Counted from the first letter of the stretch, positions 1 through 8,471 are shown. The stretch: DNA of 64,000 bases from Ferruginibacter lapsinanis (GCF_020783315.1 NZ_CP086063.1:992001-1056000); one strand, 5' to 3'. Translations and numbers: made by a program. The notes: generated by a model from the sequence alone, not told the origin.

Positions 1-2
1 TC

Positions 3-764
3 ACACAGGTTGATTATCTTACTGAAACAGGTGGTAAAGATCCTTCCGGAATGAAATTCATTCTTGATAACCACAATTATCATTTCAGCTTTGGAGAAAA
101 TATTGGGCAGGCCTCTTGCAGGATTCCTCTTGCAGGATTTAACTGGCATACAACCAGGCAACCCATCTGCATTGATTGTTGGAATACAATCAATCCGCAA
201 AAATCAAATATCATTTCTACAGTGATGAATTGGTCAGTAAGACCGGATCTTATTTTCGACAACGAGAACTGGGGACAGAAAAATATTGAATTTAAAAAAT
301 TCATCGGTATCCCAAAATTGTTTACCGACATATCCTTTGAAATAATCATTACAGGTTTAACCGATGAAAAAAGAAATGAAATAAAAGCACACGGATGGAA
401 TACGTTGGACCCATTAAAAACGATCACGGATACCTTAAGTTATAAAGAATTTATTACTACTGCTATGGCAGAATTCTCTGTAGCGAAACATACTTATGTA
501 AAATCCAATAGTGGCTGGTTTAGCTGCAGGTCTGCTTGTTATCTGGCAGCAGGAAAACCGGTGATCGCACAAGACACGCAATGGTCAAAATACATTCCTA
601 CAGGTAATGGTTTATTTGCCTTTACCGATACAGAGTCAATCATTACATCTGTAAATGATCTGAAAGAGAATTATATGAAACATTCGAAAGCGGCAATAGA
701 AATTGCACGGGAATATTTTGATAGTAATAAAATATTAAATCAACTCCTTGAAAAAATTTCCTGA
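3..764 (+). CDS. Glycosyltransferase-like protein, 3' part (5' end outside window)
   Basis: The reading frame is open to the left edge, so the gene starts outside the window; the first ATG inside it, at 51, is not the true start. The visible 250 or so residues align throughout with the second half of the next protein: both carry ENIGQ, TRQPI, SNSGWFS, RSACYLA and GKPV motifs. The C-terminal GKPV-QDT region resembles the nucleotide-sugar side of GT-B glycosyltransferases (CgeB/GT1-like), which is a family-level inference. Its stop overlaps the next start by one base (TGATG), so the pair is translationally coupled. Substrate unknown. Confidence 0.6.
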   Translation, partial: TQVDYLTETGGKDPSGMKFILDNHNYHFSFGENIGQASCRIPLAGFNWHTTRQPICIDCWNTINPQKSNIISTVMNWSVRPDLIFDNENWGQKNIEFKKFIGIPKLFTDISFEIIITGLTDEKRNEIKAHGWNTLDPLKTITDTLSYKEFITTAMAEFSVAKHTYVKSNSGWFSCRSACYLAAGKPVIAQDTQWSKYIPTGNGLFAFTDTESIITSVNDLKENYMKHSKAAIEIAREYFDSNKILNQLLEKIS

Positions 765-1909
765 TGCGTATACTTGTGCTGGGATATATCATACGTGGGC
801 CATTGGGCGGATTAGCATGGCATCATTTACAATACGTATTAGGACTAAAACAATTAGGCCACGAAGTTCTTTTTGTAGAAGACAGTGAAGATTACCCCGC
901 CTGTTACGATCCACAAACTTCTTTAGTTACAGAAGATCCGGCTTACGGGCTTCGTTTTATTAACGATCTTTTCAATTACTACAATCTCCAATCTCAATGG
1001 GCTTATTATGATGCACATACCAACAGATGGTATGGAAGAGACAAACAATATGTATTTGATTTTAGTTCATCTGCTGATATCGTATTAAATATTTCCGGCG
1101 TTAATCCTTTACGAGACTGGTGGGTTAATATTCCGTCACGGGTATTTATTGATACGGACCCCGGATTTACGCAAATAAAAATTTTAACCGACACTGCTTA
1201 TAAAGCGTTGGCAAATGCACACACTGTATTTTTTTCTTTTGCAGAAAATATTGGGCAACAATATTGTAGTGTCCCTCTAGCAGATCTGACCTGGATACCA
1301 ACAAGACAGCCTATCTATATACCAGCGTGGAAAATTTGCGAACCTAGCCCTTTAGAGAAATGGACTACTGTCATGCAATGGGATAGTTATCAGGCGAAAG
1401 AATATGATGGCCGATTCTATGGAATGAAATCTTTATCTTTTAAAGACTATATGACATTGCCTGGTCGTTTTACTAATGAAGTATTTGAAATAGCGTTGGG
1501 AGGAGTTTCTGCTCCAAGAGAAGAATTGAAAAAGAATGGATGGGATTTAATTAGTTCTTTGGTTCCCACTAAAACCGCACAGAGCTACCAGGAATATATT
1601 CAATCATCCAAAGGAGAATGGAGTATTGCTAAACATGGTTATGTACTTTCCAACAGTGGTTGGTTCAGCGAACGCAGTGCCTGCTATCTTGCCAGCGGAA
1701 AACCAGTACTTGTTCAGGATACAGGATTTTCAAAAGTGTTACCAACCGGAAAGGGATTGCTCATTTTTACTTCAATGGAAGAAGCAGAAGAAGCTATTCG
1801 TATCATTAATGAGCAATATGCACTCCATTGCAGATCTGCCAGAGAGATGGCAGAAGATCATTTTGATGCTTCCAGGGTCCTTACACATATACTGGACCGG
1901 GTTACCTAA
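764..1909 (+). CDS. Glycosyltransferase-like protein, tandem paralogue
   Basis: 381 residues, full length. The N-terminus (MRILVLGYIIRGPLGG, then HHLQYVLGLKQLGHEV) looks like the first Rossmann strand and helix of a GT-B glycosyltransferase. The C-terminal half has the NSGWFSERSACYLASGKPV block shared with the preceding gene. No signal peptide or membrane segment is seen, so it is probably cytoplasmic and acts on a nucleotide-sugar donor; the acceptor cannot be told from sequence. The start is fixed by one-base overlap with the upstream stop. The two genes look like a duplication kept side by side. Confidence 0.6.
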   Translation: MRILVLGYIIRGPLGGLAWHHLQYVLGLKQLGHEVLFVEDSEDYPACYDPQTSLVTEDPAYGLRFINDLFNYYNLQSQWAYYDAHTNRWYGRDKQYVFDFSSSADIVLNISGVNPLRDWWVNIPSRVFIDTDPGFTQIKILTDTAYKALANAHTVFFSFAENIGQQYCSVPLADLTWIPTRQPIYIPAWKICEPSPLEKWTTVMQWDSYQAKEYDGRFYGMKSLSFKDYMTLPGRFTNEVFEIALGGVSAPREELKKNGWDLISSLVPTKTAQSYQEYIQSSKGEWSIAKHGYVLSNSGWFSERSACYLASGKPVLVQDTGFSKVLPTGKGLLIFTSMEEAEEAIRIINEQYALHCRSAREMAEDHFDASRVLTHILDRVT

Positions 1910-1952
1910 TAATTTTACTTCAGCCAATTCTATCCGGATTTTTATTTTACAA

Positions 1953-1960
1953 TATCTTTG
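1953..1960 (+). promoter_or_regulatory. -7 promoter element of trmB
   Basis: TATCTTTG matches the Bacteroidota TAnnTTTG element exactly and ends 7 bases before the trmB ATG at 1968. This position supports the short start and implies a very short or absent 5' leader. No clear -33 TTG is seen. Confidence 0.5.
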
Positions 1961-1967
1961 CCGGCTA

Positions 1968-2846
1968 ATGGGTCAGAAAAAATTAATTCGCTTTGCGGCT
2001 ATAAAAACATTTGCCAACGTTCTGGAGTATCCGGAAAATATGCAGGGTAAATGGAATACATTTTTCAAAAATAACAATCCTATCGTGTTGGAATTGGCTT
2101 GCGGAAGAGGGGAGTACACGGTAGGTTTATCGAGAATGTTTGCCGATAAAAATTTTATCGGGGTAGATATAAAAGGTAACAGGATATTTATTGGTGCAAA
2201 AAAATGCCTGGATGAGCAACTGCACAATGCTGCTTTTCTACGTACTCAAATAGAAAAATTAGCAGATTATTTCAGTGAAGATGAAGTAAGTGAAATATGG
2301 CTCACTTTTCCAGATCCGCAATTAAGAACGTCCCGGGCCAAAAAAAGATTAACACATCCAAGATTTTTAAGATTGTATCAAAAAGTACTATCAACAAAAG
2401 GATGTATTCATTTAAAAACCGATTCTCCGGATCTGTATACATTTACCAAAAGGGTTATTGATATGTATGGATTAACCTTGCTGGAAGATTGCGATGATGT
2501 GAACGCAAAAAGTAATAAAGAAGAATTAAAAATAATTACCCATTATCAAAGTTTAGATATAGCAAAAAGCAATAAGATATTCTACCTTAAATTTCAGTTG
2601 CCCGAAGTAATTGCTGATATGGATGAACAATTGCAGGAGATACTGAAAAGAGAAGAGCCCAATAATGAAACTGACCAGGAAGAACGATTCAGTAATGAAG
2701 ATGACCTGATCGTTTTTACTGCAGAGTATTTGTTAGAGCGAGGCTATTGTTGTGGCAATGGCTGCAGAAACTGCCCTTACGAATATAAAAATGTTCCGGA
2801 GCCGAAAAGGAGTAAATTGCTGGCCATTCAACAAGCCTCTAAATAA
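1968..2846 (+). CDS. trmB: tRNA (guanine-N7-)-methyltransferase fused to a DUF5522 Cys-rich tail
   Basis: TrmB methylates G46 of tRNA at N7 using S-adenosylmethionine. Residues about 40-50 hold the SAM-binding LELACGRGEY motif, and 112-132 hold the TrmB signature TFPDPQLR followed by KKRLTHPRF. The protein is 292 residues, longer than the usual 210-240. The extra C-terminus carries GYCCGNGCRNCPY at about 259-271, the hallmark of DUF5522, normally a separate small protein in this phylum. The frame stays open upstream to 1626, but that stretch lies inside the glycosyltransferase gene. ATG 1968 is preferred because TrmB homology begins there and a TAnnTTTG element sits just before it. Confidence 0.88.
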   Translation: MGQKKLIRFAAIKTFANVLEYPENMQGKWNTFFKNNNPIVLELACGRGEYTVGLSRMFADKNFIGVDIKGNRIFIGAKKCLDEQLHNAAFLRTQIEKLADYFSEDEVSEIWLTFPDPQLRTSRAKKRLTHPRFLRLYQKVLSTKGCIHLKTDSPDLYTFTKRVIDMYGLTLLEDCDDVNAKSNKEELKIITHYQSLDIAKSNKIFYLKFQLPEVIADMDEQLQEILKREEPNNETDQEERFSNEDDLIVFTAEYLLERGYCCGNGCRNCPYEYKNVPEPKRSKLLAIQQASK

Positions 2847-2863
2847 CCACAATAACCTCCGTA

Positions 2864-2871
2864 TATTTTTG
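2864..2871 (+). promoter_or_regulatory. -7 promoter element of the alkyltransferase-like gene
   Basis: TATTTTTG matches TAnnTTTG exactly, 11 bases before the ATG at 2883. No convincing -33 TTG lies at the expected distance, so strength is uncertain. Confidence 0.4.
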
Positions 2872-2882
2872 TAACTTATCGT

Positions 2883-3272
2883 ATGAAAAAGAAAGCTGTG
2901 AAAAAGATTGCCGCTAAAGAAACAGCAAAAAGTACAGTAAAAGAATATTCTTTTTTTGCAGATGTATATGATGTGGTAAGACAAATACCCAAAGGAAGAG
3001 CAACCAGCTATGGAGCAATTGCAAATTACCTCGGCACAAAATTATCGGCACGTATGGTAGGATGGGCAATGAACGCCGCACATAGTGCTACCCCAAAAGT
3101 GCCAGCTCACAGAGTGGTGAACAGAAATGGTATGCTCACCGGCAAACATCATTTTGCCACACCTACTTTAATGGAAGAATTGTTAAAAAAAGAAAAGATC
3201 CTCGTCAAAGAAGATACAATTGTGGATTTCAAAAAAATATACTGGGACCCCTCGGAAGAATTAGGTCTGTAA
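2883..3272 (+). CDS. MGMT-family alkyltransferase-like DNA-binding protein (ATL), lacks the acceptor Cys
   Basis: 129 residues with a Lys-rich N-terminus followed by the MGMT DNA-binding domain (IPKGRATSYGAIA, helix-turn-helix, VPAHRVVNRNG). In active O6-alkylguanine transferases the core is PCHRV; here it is PAHRV with Ala at about residue 75. The protein therefore cannot accept an alkyl group, which is the defining feature of ATL proteins. ATLs bind O6-alkylguanine and hand it to nucleotide excision repair. It follows trmB by 36 bases and the next gene by 10 bases, possibly one transcription unit. Family call firm; repair role known from the family. Confidence 0.82.
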   Translation: MKKKAVKKIAAKETAKSTVKEYSFFADVYDVVRQIPKGRATSYGAIANYLGTKLSARMVGWAMNAAHSATPKVPAHRVVNRNGMLTGKHHFATPTLMEELLKKEKILVKEDTIVDFKKIYWDPSEELGL

Positions 3273-3282
3273 AATTATTACT

Positions 3283-4005
3283 ATGGATGAAAAAACTATA
3301 ATGGGTACCATCACTTTTATCCATCATGATAAACAGTACGCTACTATTGAATACGAACTCAATGGCAAGAAAAAAAGTATCAATGGGTATATTGATGAAA
3401 AAACGCAGGCAAAATTAAAAGCTGCCAGGATCATTAAGAAAGAACATAAATTTCATATCGGCGACACCGTAACTTTTATTATTGTTCTATCTCCACGTGG
3501 GGACAAAATGATAGCCGACCATATCCAATTCAAATACAATAATCCTTTAGATAATTTAATTAATAAAGCTGCAATTGAAAACCGTTTTGTAGGATACTTA
3601 AAAAAAGTAGATGCCGGTTATTTTGTAAAAGAAACAGGAAGCTATGTGTTGTTCCCGCTGATATTATCCCCCTGGGAAAAAGTTCCTCACGAAGACAAAT
3701 TAAACGAGCCCATATTTTTTAAACTGGAAAATATTGATAAGCCCGATAAAGCAACTGCCTCTATGTACAAAAGTGTATATATACCAGAGTATACGGCAGC
3801 GATGCAACACTTTAAAAATAAGACAGTAATAGATGCCGTTGTTTATAAAGTAACGCCACATGGTATTTTTGTAAATGTAATAGGAGATAAAATTCAGGCA
3901 AAGATCCCTGTTAATAAAGATGAGGCTGCAGTTAATATTGGAGATACAATAAAAATCAGGATCACTTATCTTGGAAGTACAAAAATTATAGTTGAAAAAG
4001 CTTAA
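3283..4005 (+). CDS. Predicted OB-fold (cold-shock/S1-like) nucleic-acid-binding protein
   Basis: 240 residues. The N-terminal 85 or so (GTITFIHHDKQYATIEY, later FHIGDTVTFII) resemble a cold-shock or S1-type OB fold. The last 70 (VVYKVTPHGIFVNVIGDKIQAKIPV, then NIGDTIKIRI) resemble a single S1 domain with its GIFV and GD-I-I features. This suggests RNA or single-stranded DNA binding, but I do not recognise a named family. No signal peptide or membrane segment. It begins 10 bases after the ATL gene and ends 8 bases from the convergent DUF420 gene. Confidence 0.5.
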   Translation: MDEKTIMGTITFIHHDKQYATIEYELNGKKKSINGYIDEKTQAKLKAARIIKKEHKFHIGDTVTFIIVLSPRGDKMIADHIQFKYNNPLDNLINKAAIENRFVGYLKKVDAGYFVKETGSYVLFPLILSPWEKVPHEDKLNEPIFFKLENIDKPDKATASMYKSVYIPEYTAAMQHFKNKTVIDAVVYKVTPHGIFVNVIGDKIQAKIPVNKDEAAVNIGDTIKIRITYLGSTKIIVEKA

Positions 4006-4012
4006 TTGAGTT

Positions 4013-4597
4013 CTATAAATAGTAAGGGCTTATCATCAGATAAATAATCACTCCTGTAACAGCAACATAGAACCAAACCGGCCAGGTGATCCTTGTAAGT
4101 TTTTTATGTTTTTCATATTCTCCAATTAAGGCACGATAAGCTGTAAATAAAATAAAAGGAAGTATGATGGCCGCTAATGGAATATGTGTGATCAATAAAA
4201 TGTAATACAATATACGTAACCTTCCTACCTGCAATTTTTCATCGGCGTCTACTAATCCATCATGATTGATATCACCAAACTTTGTTTCGCCGGCTAATAA
4301 ATGATGACAAATGTATGATATCAAAAACAACACTGATAGCACGATGGCAACAAGCATTATTTTTTTGTGCAGCAAATAGCTTTTTTGTTTTACTGCGATA
4401 ATGCCGGCAATTAATAAAAATGCTACGATAGAGTTTATAATTGCGTTTGCCTGTGCAAACACATGCGGATTGAATCCAAGGTCAATATCCAGATGATATT
4501 TTGACAAAATAGCCACAGCTCCAAAAACTACAACAGACAATACCCATATCACCGACTTGGCCCCTCTGTCATTTTTAATCATTGTTGGTTCTAACAT
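4013..4597 (-). CDS. DUF420 membrane protein with an inserted EF-hand loop
   Basis: 194 residues, about five membrane helices, last gene of the respiratory cluster. DUF420 proteins (CtaM/YozB-like) are small membrane proteins associated with assembly of heme-copper oxidases. The expected ITHIPLAAIILP helix is present. Unusually, residues 109-120 between two helices read as a perfect calcium-binding EF-hand loop: D109, N111, D113, G114, D117 and E120 occupy the ligand positions. This loop would lie on the outer side of the membrane if the usual topology holds. Start could also be the Met six codons later. Confidence 0.75.
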   Translation of the reverse strand: MLEPTMIKNDRGAKSVIWVLSVVVFGAVAILSKYHLDIDLGFNPHVFAQANAIINSIVAFLLIAGIIAVKQKSYLLHKKIMLVAIVLSVLFLISYICHHLLAGETKFGDINHDGLVDADEKLQVGRLRILYYILLITHIPLAAIILPFILFTAYRALIGEYEKHKKLTRITWPVWFYVAVTGVIIYLMISPYYL

Positions 4598-4658
4598 ACA
4601 CGCAATTTAATTAAAGATACAATCAAAGCAAATTTGGCTGCTTCTTGTATCTCATTTT

Positions 4659-5375
4659 TTAACTCCTTTCAAATAGTTCTTTTAAAAAATCTTTGAACGT
4701 TCTTTTTTTATTTTTTTCCAGCATAAGTAGCGGAATATCTCGTACAAGTTTGGCTTGTTTCACAGTATCAAAACCGTTATACCAACCTCTTACAACTCTG
4801 TCTCTGTCCAGCAGAAAAAAGTTTTCCGTATGAATGAACGCAGTATCCACTTCTGTATCTGCAATGCTTGCCTTTAGTTCATTAAAAGCAAAATCATATA
4901 TCTCCTTTTTATTCCCCGTTAAAAACCACCAGCTATCATGATTACTGGTGTACCTGTTTGCAAACTTTCTCAGTTGCGGTACAGAATCGTATTCAGGATC
5001 AATACTGATTGAAATAAATTGAACAATACTGTCTTTACCGTCTCCAAATGAATTTTGTAACCGTTGCATGCTCTTAGCAAGCCCCGGACAAATACTTGGG
5101 CATCTGCTAAAGAAAAAATCGATCACCAATATTTTTCCTTTTAAAGAGTCCAGGTCTACTGTCTTTCCTAATTGATTGGTAAAACTTAAATTTTTCGCTT
5201 TGTGCCAGATAGTATCAACACTTATCTTCCCGTTATTGTTTACTGTAGCTACGCTATCATAAAAATAACGATGAGGCATATCCACAGCTGCTTCACTATA
5301 ATATTTTACCAGAAAATATCCTGTAAAAGGCAATACCATTGCCAGTAATACTCCTAAAATTGCTCTTTTGTTCAT
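4659..5375 (-). CDS. SCO1/SenC-family copper chaperone for cytochrome oxidase
   Basis: 238 residues: an N-terminal signal anchor (about residues 5-25), then a thioredoxin-like domain. The copper ligands are visible as C92-P-S-I-C96 and H182 in IHTENFFLLD. SCO proteins deliver or reduce copper for the CuA centre of subunit II, on the outer face of the inner membrane. Position directly behind the oxidase genes (103 bases after ctaF, 61 before DUF420) fits that role. The nearest alternative is a general SCO-like redox protein, but Cys, Cys and His are all kept. Confidence 0.85.
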   Translation of the reverse strand: MNKRAILGVLLAMVLPFTGYFLVKYYSEAAVDMPHRYFYDSVATVNNNGKISVDTIWHKAKNLSFTNQLGKTVDLDSLKGKILVIDFFFSRCPSICPGLAKSMQRLQNSFGDGKDSIVQFISISIDPEYDSVPQLRKFANRYTSNHDSWWFLTGNKKEIYDFAFNELKASIADTEVDTAFIHTENFFLLDRDRVVRGWYNGFDTVKQAKLVRDIPLLMLEKNKKRTFKDFLKELFERS

Positions 5376-5478
5376 ATTGCTTTTTTAAGGTAATCAGGCT
5401 CCTGAAAGAAGACTTCCCTAAAACTAAAAACCACTGCAAAGGTGCAATGGTTTTAGCATAAAAAACGTTTTTTATTGA

Positions 5479-5910
5479 TTAATGTTTTTCCATTATTTCT
5501 TTTGAAGCAGGAGCAACATGTTCTGTTTTTACTTCGATACGATTATACCTGTTACGTAAATGTCTCCAGCTGGTTCCGTCCCACAAAAATGCAGCGATGA
5601 ACCAGATAAATAAACAAAGCGGAACAATAATAGTCATCATAAAGTTTCTGATCTCATCTCCTAAATGCATAAAAATAGAAACGATATAATAGGCTTTTGC
5701 CAGCGTTAAGATACAAACCGCACCTTTAAATCCTAACACTAAACTTGCATTAGGGTGTTCTCCTTTGTGTATATTATAGATAGCCAGCCCTATTGCCAAT
5801 TCAATAATTGTAATAACAGATAGCAGCCAAAATGTTTTCCATATTTTACCTGTACCTGAAGCATGCTCAGGATGAAAAGTAATTTCCGGTGAAGAAGCGT
5901 GTGCACTCAT
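5479..5910 (-). CDS. ctaF: Cytochrome c oxidase subunit IV family protein
   Basis: 143 residues with three predicted membrane helices: IWKTFWLLSVITIIELAIGL, a central segment around VLGFKGAVCILTLAKAYYIV, and IIVPLCLFIWFIAAFLWDG. This matches the three-helix CtaF/subunit IV family that stabilises aa3/caa3 oxidases. It follows ctaE1 by 59 bases and precedes the SCO gene. Sequence conservation in this family is weak, so the call rests largely on length, helices and position. Confidence 0.78.
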   Translation of the reverse strand: MSAHASSPEITFHPEHASGTGKIWKTFWLLSVITIIELAIGLAIYNIHKGEHPNASLVLGFKGAVCILTLAKAYYIVSIFMHLGDEIRNFMMTIIVPLCLFIWFIAAFLWDGTSWRHLRNRYNRIEVKTEHVAPASKEIMEKH

Positions 5911-5969
5911 TTTAAATATCGTTTAGTATGTTTAGAAGTTTTGACGTTTAGGAATACCTAAACAAATTG

Positions 5970-6707
5970 TTATATAAGATAAAAGCAAAGAAATACAAAT
6001 ACCCAAACCAGATCCACAAAATGCCAGTATAGTCCAGCTTTTTCTATCATTTCATAATGACCACGTTGATCAAAATGACCCAATTTAGTTTTAATATACA
6101 TTACAAGATTAATGATCACACCGCTGAATACGTGAAAACCATGGAACCCTGTGATGCCAAAAAAGTATCCGCCAAAAGCAATCGGACCCGGTGTTGCAAC
6201 TTCCTGTCCATTAAACATTACTTCGGGGCCAAATGGATTGTGAGATACTGTTGTATTCCAATGTTCAATTTGACCGTTTACCAAAACTGCATGATCGCCT
6301 GTTAGTAAATGCGTCCACTCCCAAGCCTGACAGCTCAAAAACGCTAATCCCCCCAGGATGGTCCAGAGCATATATTTTTCAACGCCGGCCTTATTCATTT
6401 TATGTCCTTCATGTACCGCCAATACCATTGTAACCGAACTGAAGATCAAAATAAATGTCATCAAGCTCACAAATGCCAATGGTAAATTTGCATGCCCTGC
6501 AAAAGGGAATGAATTAAACACATGGTTAGGATCTGCCCAACTATTTACACTAAAACGAATAGTACCATAGCTGATAAGAAATGCACCAAATGTAAATGCA
6601 TCACTCATTAAAAAGTACCACATCATTACCTTACCATAGCTGGCATTGAAGGGGCTTCTTCCGCCACTCCACCATTTTGTTCCTTGTTGTGCTGCTGCTG
6701 TAGACAT
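5970..6707 (-). CDS. ctaE: Cytochrome c oxidase subunit III, copy 1
   Basis: 245 residues, with the seven-helix pattern of heme-copper oxidase subunit III and its signatures: HEGHKMNKAG, GITGFHGFHVFSGVIIN, and the C-terminal EKAGLYWHFVDLVWVFVF. It packs against subunit I and supports proton uptake and enzyme stability. A long loop around residues 135-175 is a lineage-specific insertion. It is the second of two adjacent subunit III genes, a common layout in Bacteroidota where both copies lie in tandem. The spacer in front of it is filled with heptamer repeats. Confidence 0.9.
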   Translation of the reverse strand: MSTAAAQQGTKWWSGGRSPFNASYGKVMMWYFLMSDAFTFGAFLISYGTIRFSVNSWADPNHVFNSFPFAGHANLPLAFVSLMTFILIFSSVTMVLAVHEGHKMNKAGVEKYMLWTILGGLAFLSCQAWEWTHLLTGDHAVLVNGQIEHWNTTVSHNPFGPEVMFNGQEVATPGPIAFGGYFFGITGFHGFHVFSGVIINLVMYIKTKLGHFDQRGHYEMIEKAGLYWHFVDLVWVFVFLCFYLI

Positions 6708-6770
6708 ATTTTTTAAAGTTCTGAGTTGCCAGTTCTTAGTTTTTAGTTCTGTGTTGTAATAATCTTGAAC

Positions 6771-6802
6771 AACTATGAACTATGAACTATAAACTATGAA
6801 CT
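6771..6802 (-). repeat. Heptamer tandem repeat AACTATG in the ctaE2-ctaE1 spacer
   Basis: About 4.6 copies of AACTATG, one with a terminal A, begin at the base following the ctaE2 stop. The rest of the spacer (6722-6760) has related AGTTCT/AGTTTT words that are partly complementary, so the transcript may fold between the two genes. Confidence 0.7.
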
Positions 6803-7369
6803 CTATTTTATCATTATTAAAAAAATCAATAAATAAATCCATAAAAGATCTACAAAATGCCAGTAAGTAGCCATTACTTCTACCGGTACAATATCGTAGT
6901 TCCTCATTTTGCTGCTGAATGCTTTAGCAAATAAAATCAACAAAGCAATTAAGCCGCCTATTACATGCAAACCATGCAAACCAACAATTATGTATAAAAA
7001 GGAAAACGATACATTTTTTGTAAGCGTCATTCCACTTTCCCATAATTGATTGAATCCAACTACCTGTAATCCAAGAAAAAGAACTCCCAGCGCTAATGTA
7101 GCTATCATAAGCGTTCTATATTGAGCCATTGCTCTTTTTTTGAACGCATTCTGAGCCATCCAGATTGTAACACTACTTGCTACGATCGCTACTGTCGACA
7201 CCCAAAAAACCGTTGGTATCTCAAACGTTATCCAATTTACCTGGTTACGCTTTACAATATAAGCACTTGTTAATCCGGCAAACATCATTACAATACTTGC
7301 AATGCCTACCCAAAGGGTAAACTTATGCGGATGTATTCTTTTCCTTTGTTCCATCGCCACGGTATTCAT
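6803..7369 (-). CDS. Cytochrome c oxidase subunit III, copy 2
   Basis: 188 residues from the ATG at 7369 (the frame opens earlier at a TTG at 7390, which is less likely). Five membrane helices and the subunit III landmarks GLHGLHVIGGLIALLILF and VMATYWHFVDLLWIYLLIF are clear. It is shorter than the downstream copy and lacks the extra loop. Five-helix subunit III forms are common in ACIII-linked and SoxM-type oxidases. Whether both copies are used in one complex or are alternatives cannot be told here. It lies 144 bases after ctaB. Confidence 0.88.
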   Translation of the reverse strand: MNTVAMEQRKRIHPHKFTLWVGIASIVMMFAGLTSAYIVKRNQVNWITFEIPTVFWVSTVAIVASSVTIWMAQNAFKKRAMAQYRTLMIATLALGVLFLGLQVVGFNQLWESGMTLTKNVSFSFLYIIVGLHGLHVIGGLIALLILFAKAFSSKMRNYDIVPVEVMATYWHFVDLLWIYLLIFLIMIK

Positions 7370-7513
7370 TCTACTATTTTTATTACACAAATTTTTATTT
7401 TATAACCAGCCAAGATCCATTACTCAACATCGTTGTGTCACTCCCTTGTACCGCATACCTATATTCAACTTTTATCTCAGCGTAATTCAACTATTTAAAT
7501 CTTTAAACGATTC

Positions 7514-8443
7514 TTACGCTCTGCCAACAAACAACGCCAACAACACGATCATCAAATAAAAATAAGAACTGAACATTACTTTTTTGGCACTGCCAAGATC
7601 CATTCTTTTAAACAACAATACGCTCACATACACCATCCACAAATTGCACAATAACAAAACGACCATAGTTATAATCCCTCTTGTTCCAACATCTGTAATA
7701 CCTACAAAGTATGGCAACAATCCAACCGGTATCATTAATGCACTGTATATAATAGATTGCAGTGCAGTAAATTTTGTTGGTCCTTTATCGCTAGGCAATA
7801 ATTTGAATCCGGCGGTAGTATAATCCTGATGTGCCAGCCAGGCAATTGCCCAAAAATGCGGAAACTGCCAAAGGAACTGTATTGCAAAAAGCACCCAGCC
7901 GCCAATTTCAAATCCTCCTGTTGCTGCTACCCAACCAATAAGGCAAGGTAAAGCTCCCGGAATTGCACCAACAAGTACTGCGATTGAGTTTACTTTTTTT
8001 AACGGTGTATAAATGAACCCGTATAAAAACAAACTAAATAATCCAACCAGAGCACTTGCGCTGTTAAACCAATACCACAAAATGAAAACCCCTAGCGCTC
8101 CGGCTATTATTGCAAAAGCTGAAGCTTCTGTTGTACTCATTCTGCCACTGGCCACCGGTCTTTTTGCTGTACGCTTCATCAAAGAATCGGATTTTTTTTC
8201 CAACACCTGATTAATAGCGTTTGCAGAACCGGTAATTAACATACCCCCTACAAAAAGTAAAAGAACTGATATTATTTTATTGCGGCTATAATGATCTTCA
8301 TTAGGCGCAATTAAAAAACTCACCACTGTACTAAATACGACCATAAAGCTTAAAGTGAACTTGATCAACTGAAAGTAATCTTTCACTTTACTTGCCACCC
8401 CAAACGAGGTTGAGTTGGCTATGGTTGTTTTATCCTCCTGCAT
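7514..8443 (-). CDS. ctaB: Protoheme IX farnesyltransferase (heme O synthase)
   Basis: 309 residues, an UbiA-fold prenyltransferase with about nine helices. It adds farnesyl to heme B to make heme O, the precursor of heme A used by the oxidase encoded here. The first substrate-binding motif is visible as NAINQVLEKKSDSLMKRTAKRP. The second Asp-rich loop lies around HQDYTTAGFKLLP. No heme A synthase (ctaA) gene is in the window. The start codon is preceded by the GTTAATG heptamer repeat, with only four bases between repeat and ATG. Confidence 0.92.
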   Translation of the reverse strand: MQEDKTTIANSTSFGVASKVKDYFQLIKFTLSFMVVFSTVVSFLIAPNEDHYSRNKIISVLLLFVGGMLITGSANAINQVLEKKSDSLMKRTAKRPVASGRMSTTEASAFAIIAGALGVFILWYWFNSASALVGLFSLFLYGFIYTPLKKVNSIAVLVGAIPGALPCLIGWVAATGGFEIGGWVLFAIQFLWQFPHFWAIAWLAHQDYTTAGFKLLPSDKGPTKFTALQSIIYSALMIPVGLLPYFVGITDVGTRGIITMVVLLLCNLWMVYVSVLLFKRMDLGSAKKVMFSSYFYLMIVLLALFVGRA

Positions 8444-8447
8444 TTTA

Positions 8448-8471
8448 GTTAATGGTTAATGGTTAATGGTT
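8448..8471 (-). repeat. Heptamer tandem repeat GTTAATG just upstream of ctaB
   Basis: 3.4 exact copies of a 7-base unit (GTTAATG as read on the plus strand) occupy the leader directly before the ctaB start codon at 8443. The rest of the spacer (8472-8560) holds AATCTTC-AGATC and AATCTTCAAATC words. Confidence 0.75.

Noticed and set aside
1626-1967. N-terminal extension of TrmB
   Set aside because: The extra 114 codons lie within the glycosyltransferase gene in another frame; TrmB homology and a promoter element place the start at 1968.
3490-3500. CACGTG core near 3493 as another parS
   Set aside because: Flanks (ATCTC, GGGAC) do not match TGTTN/NAACA and it lies inside a coding gene.
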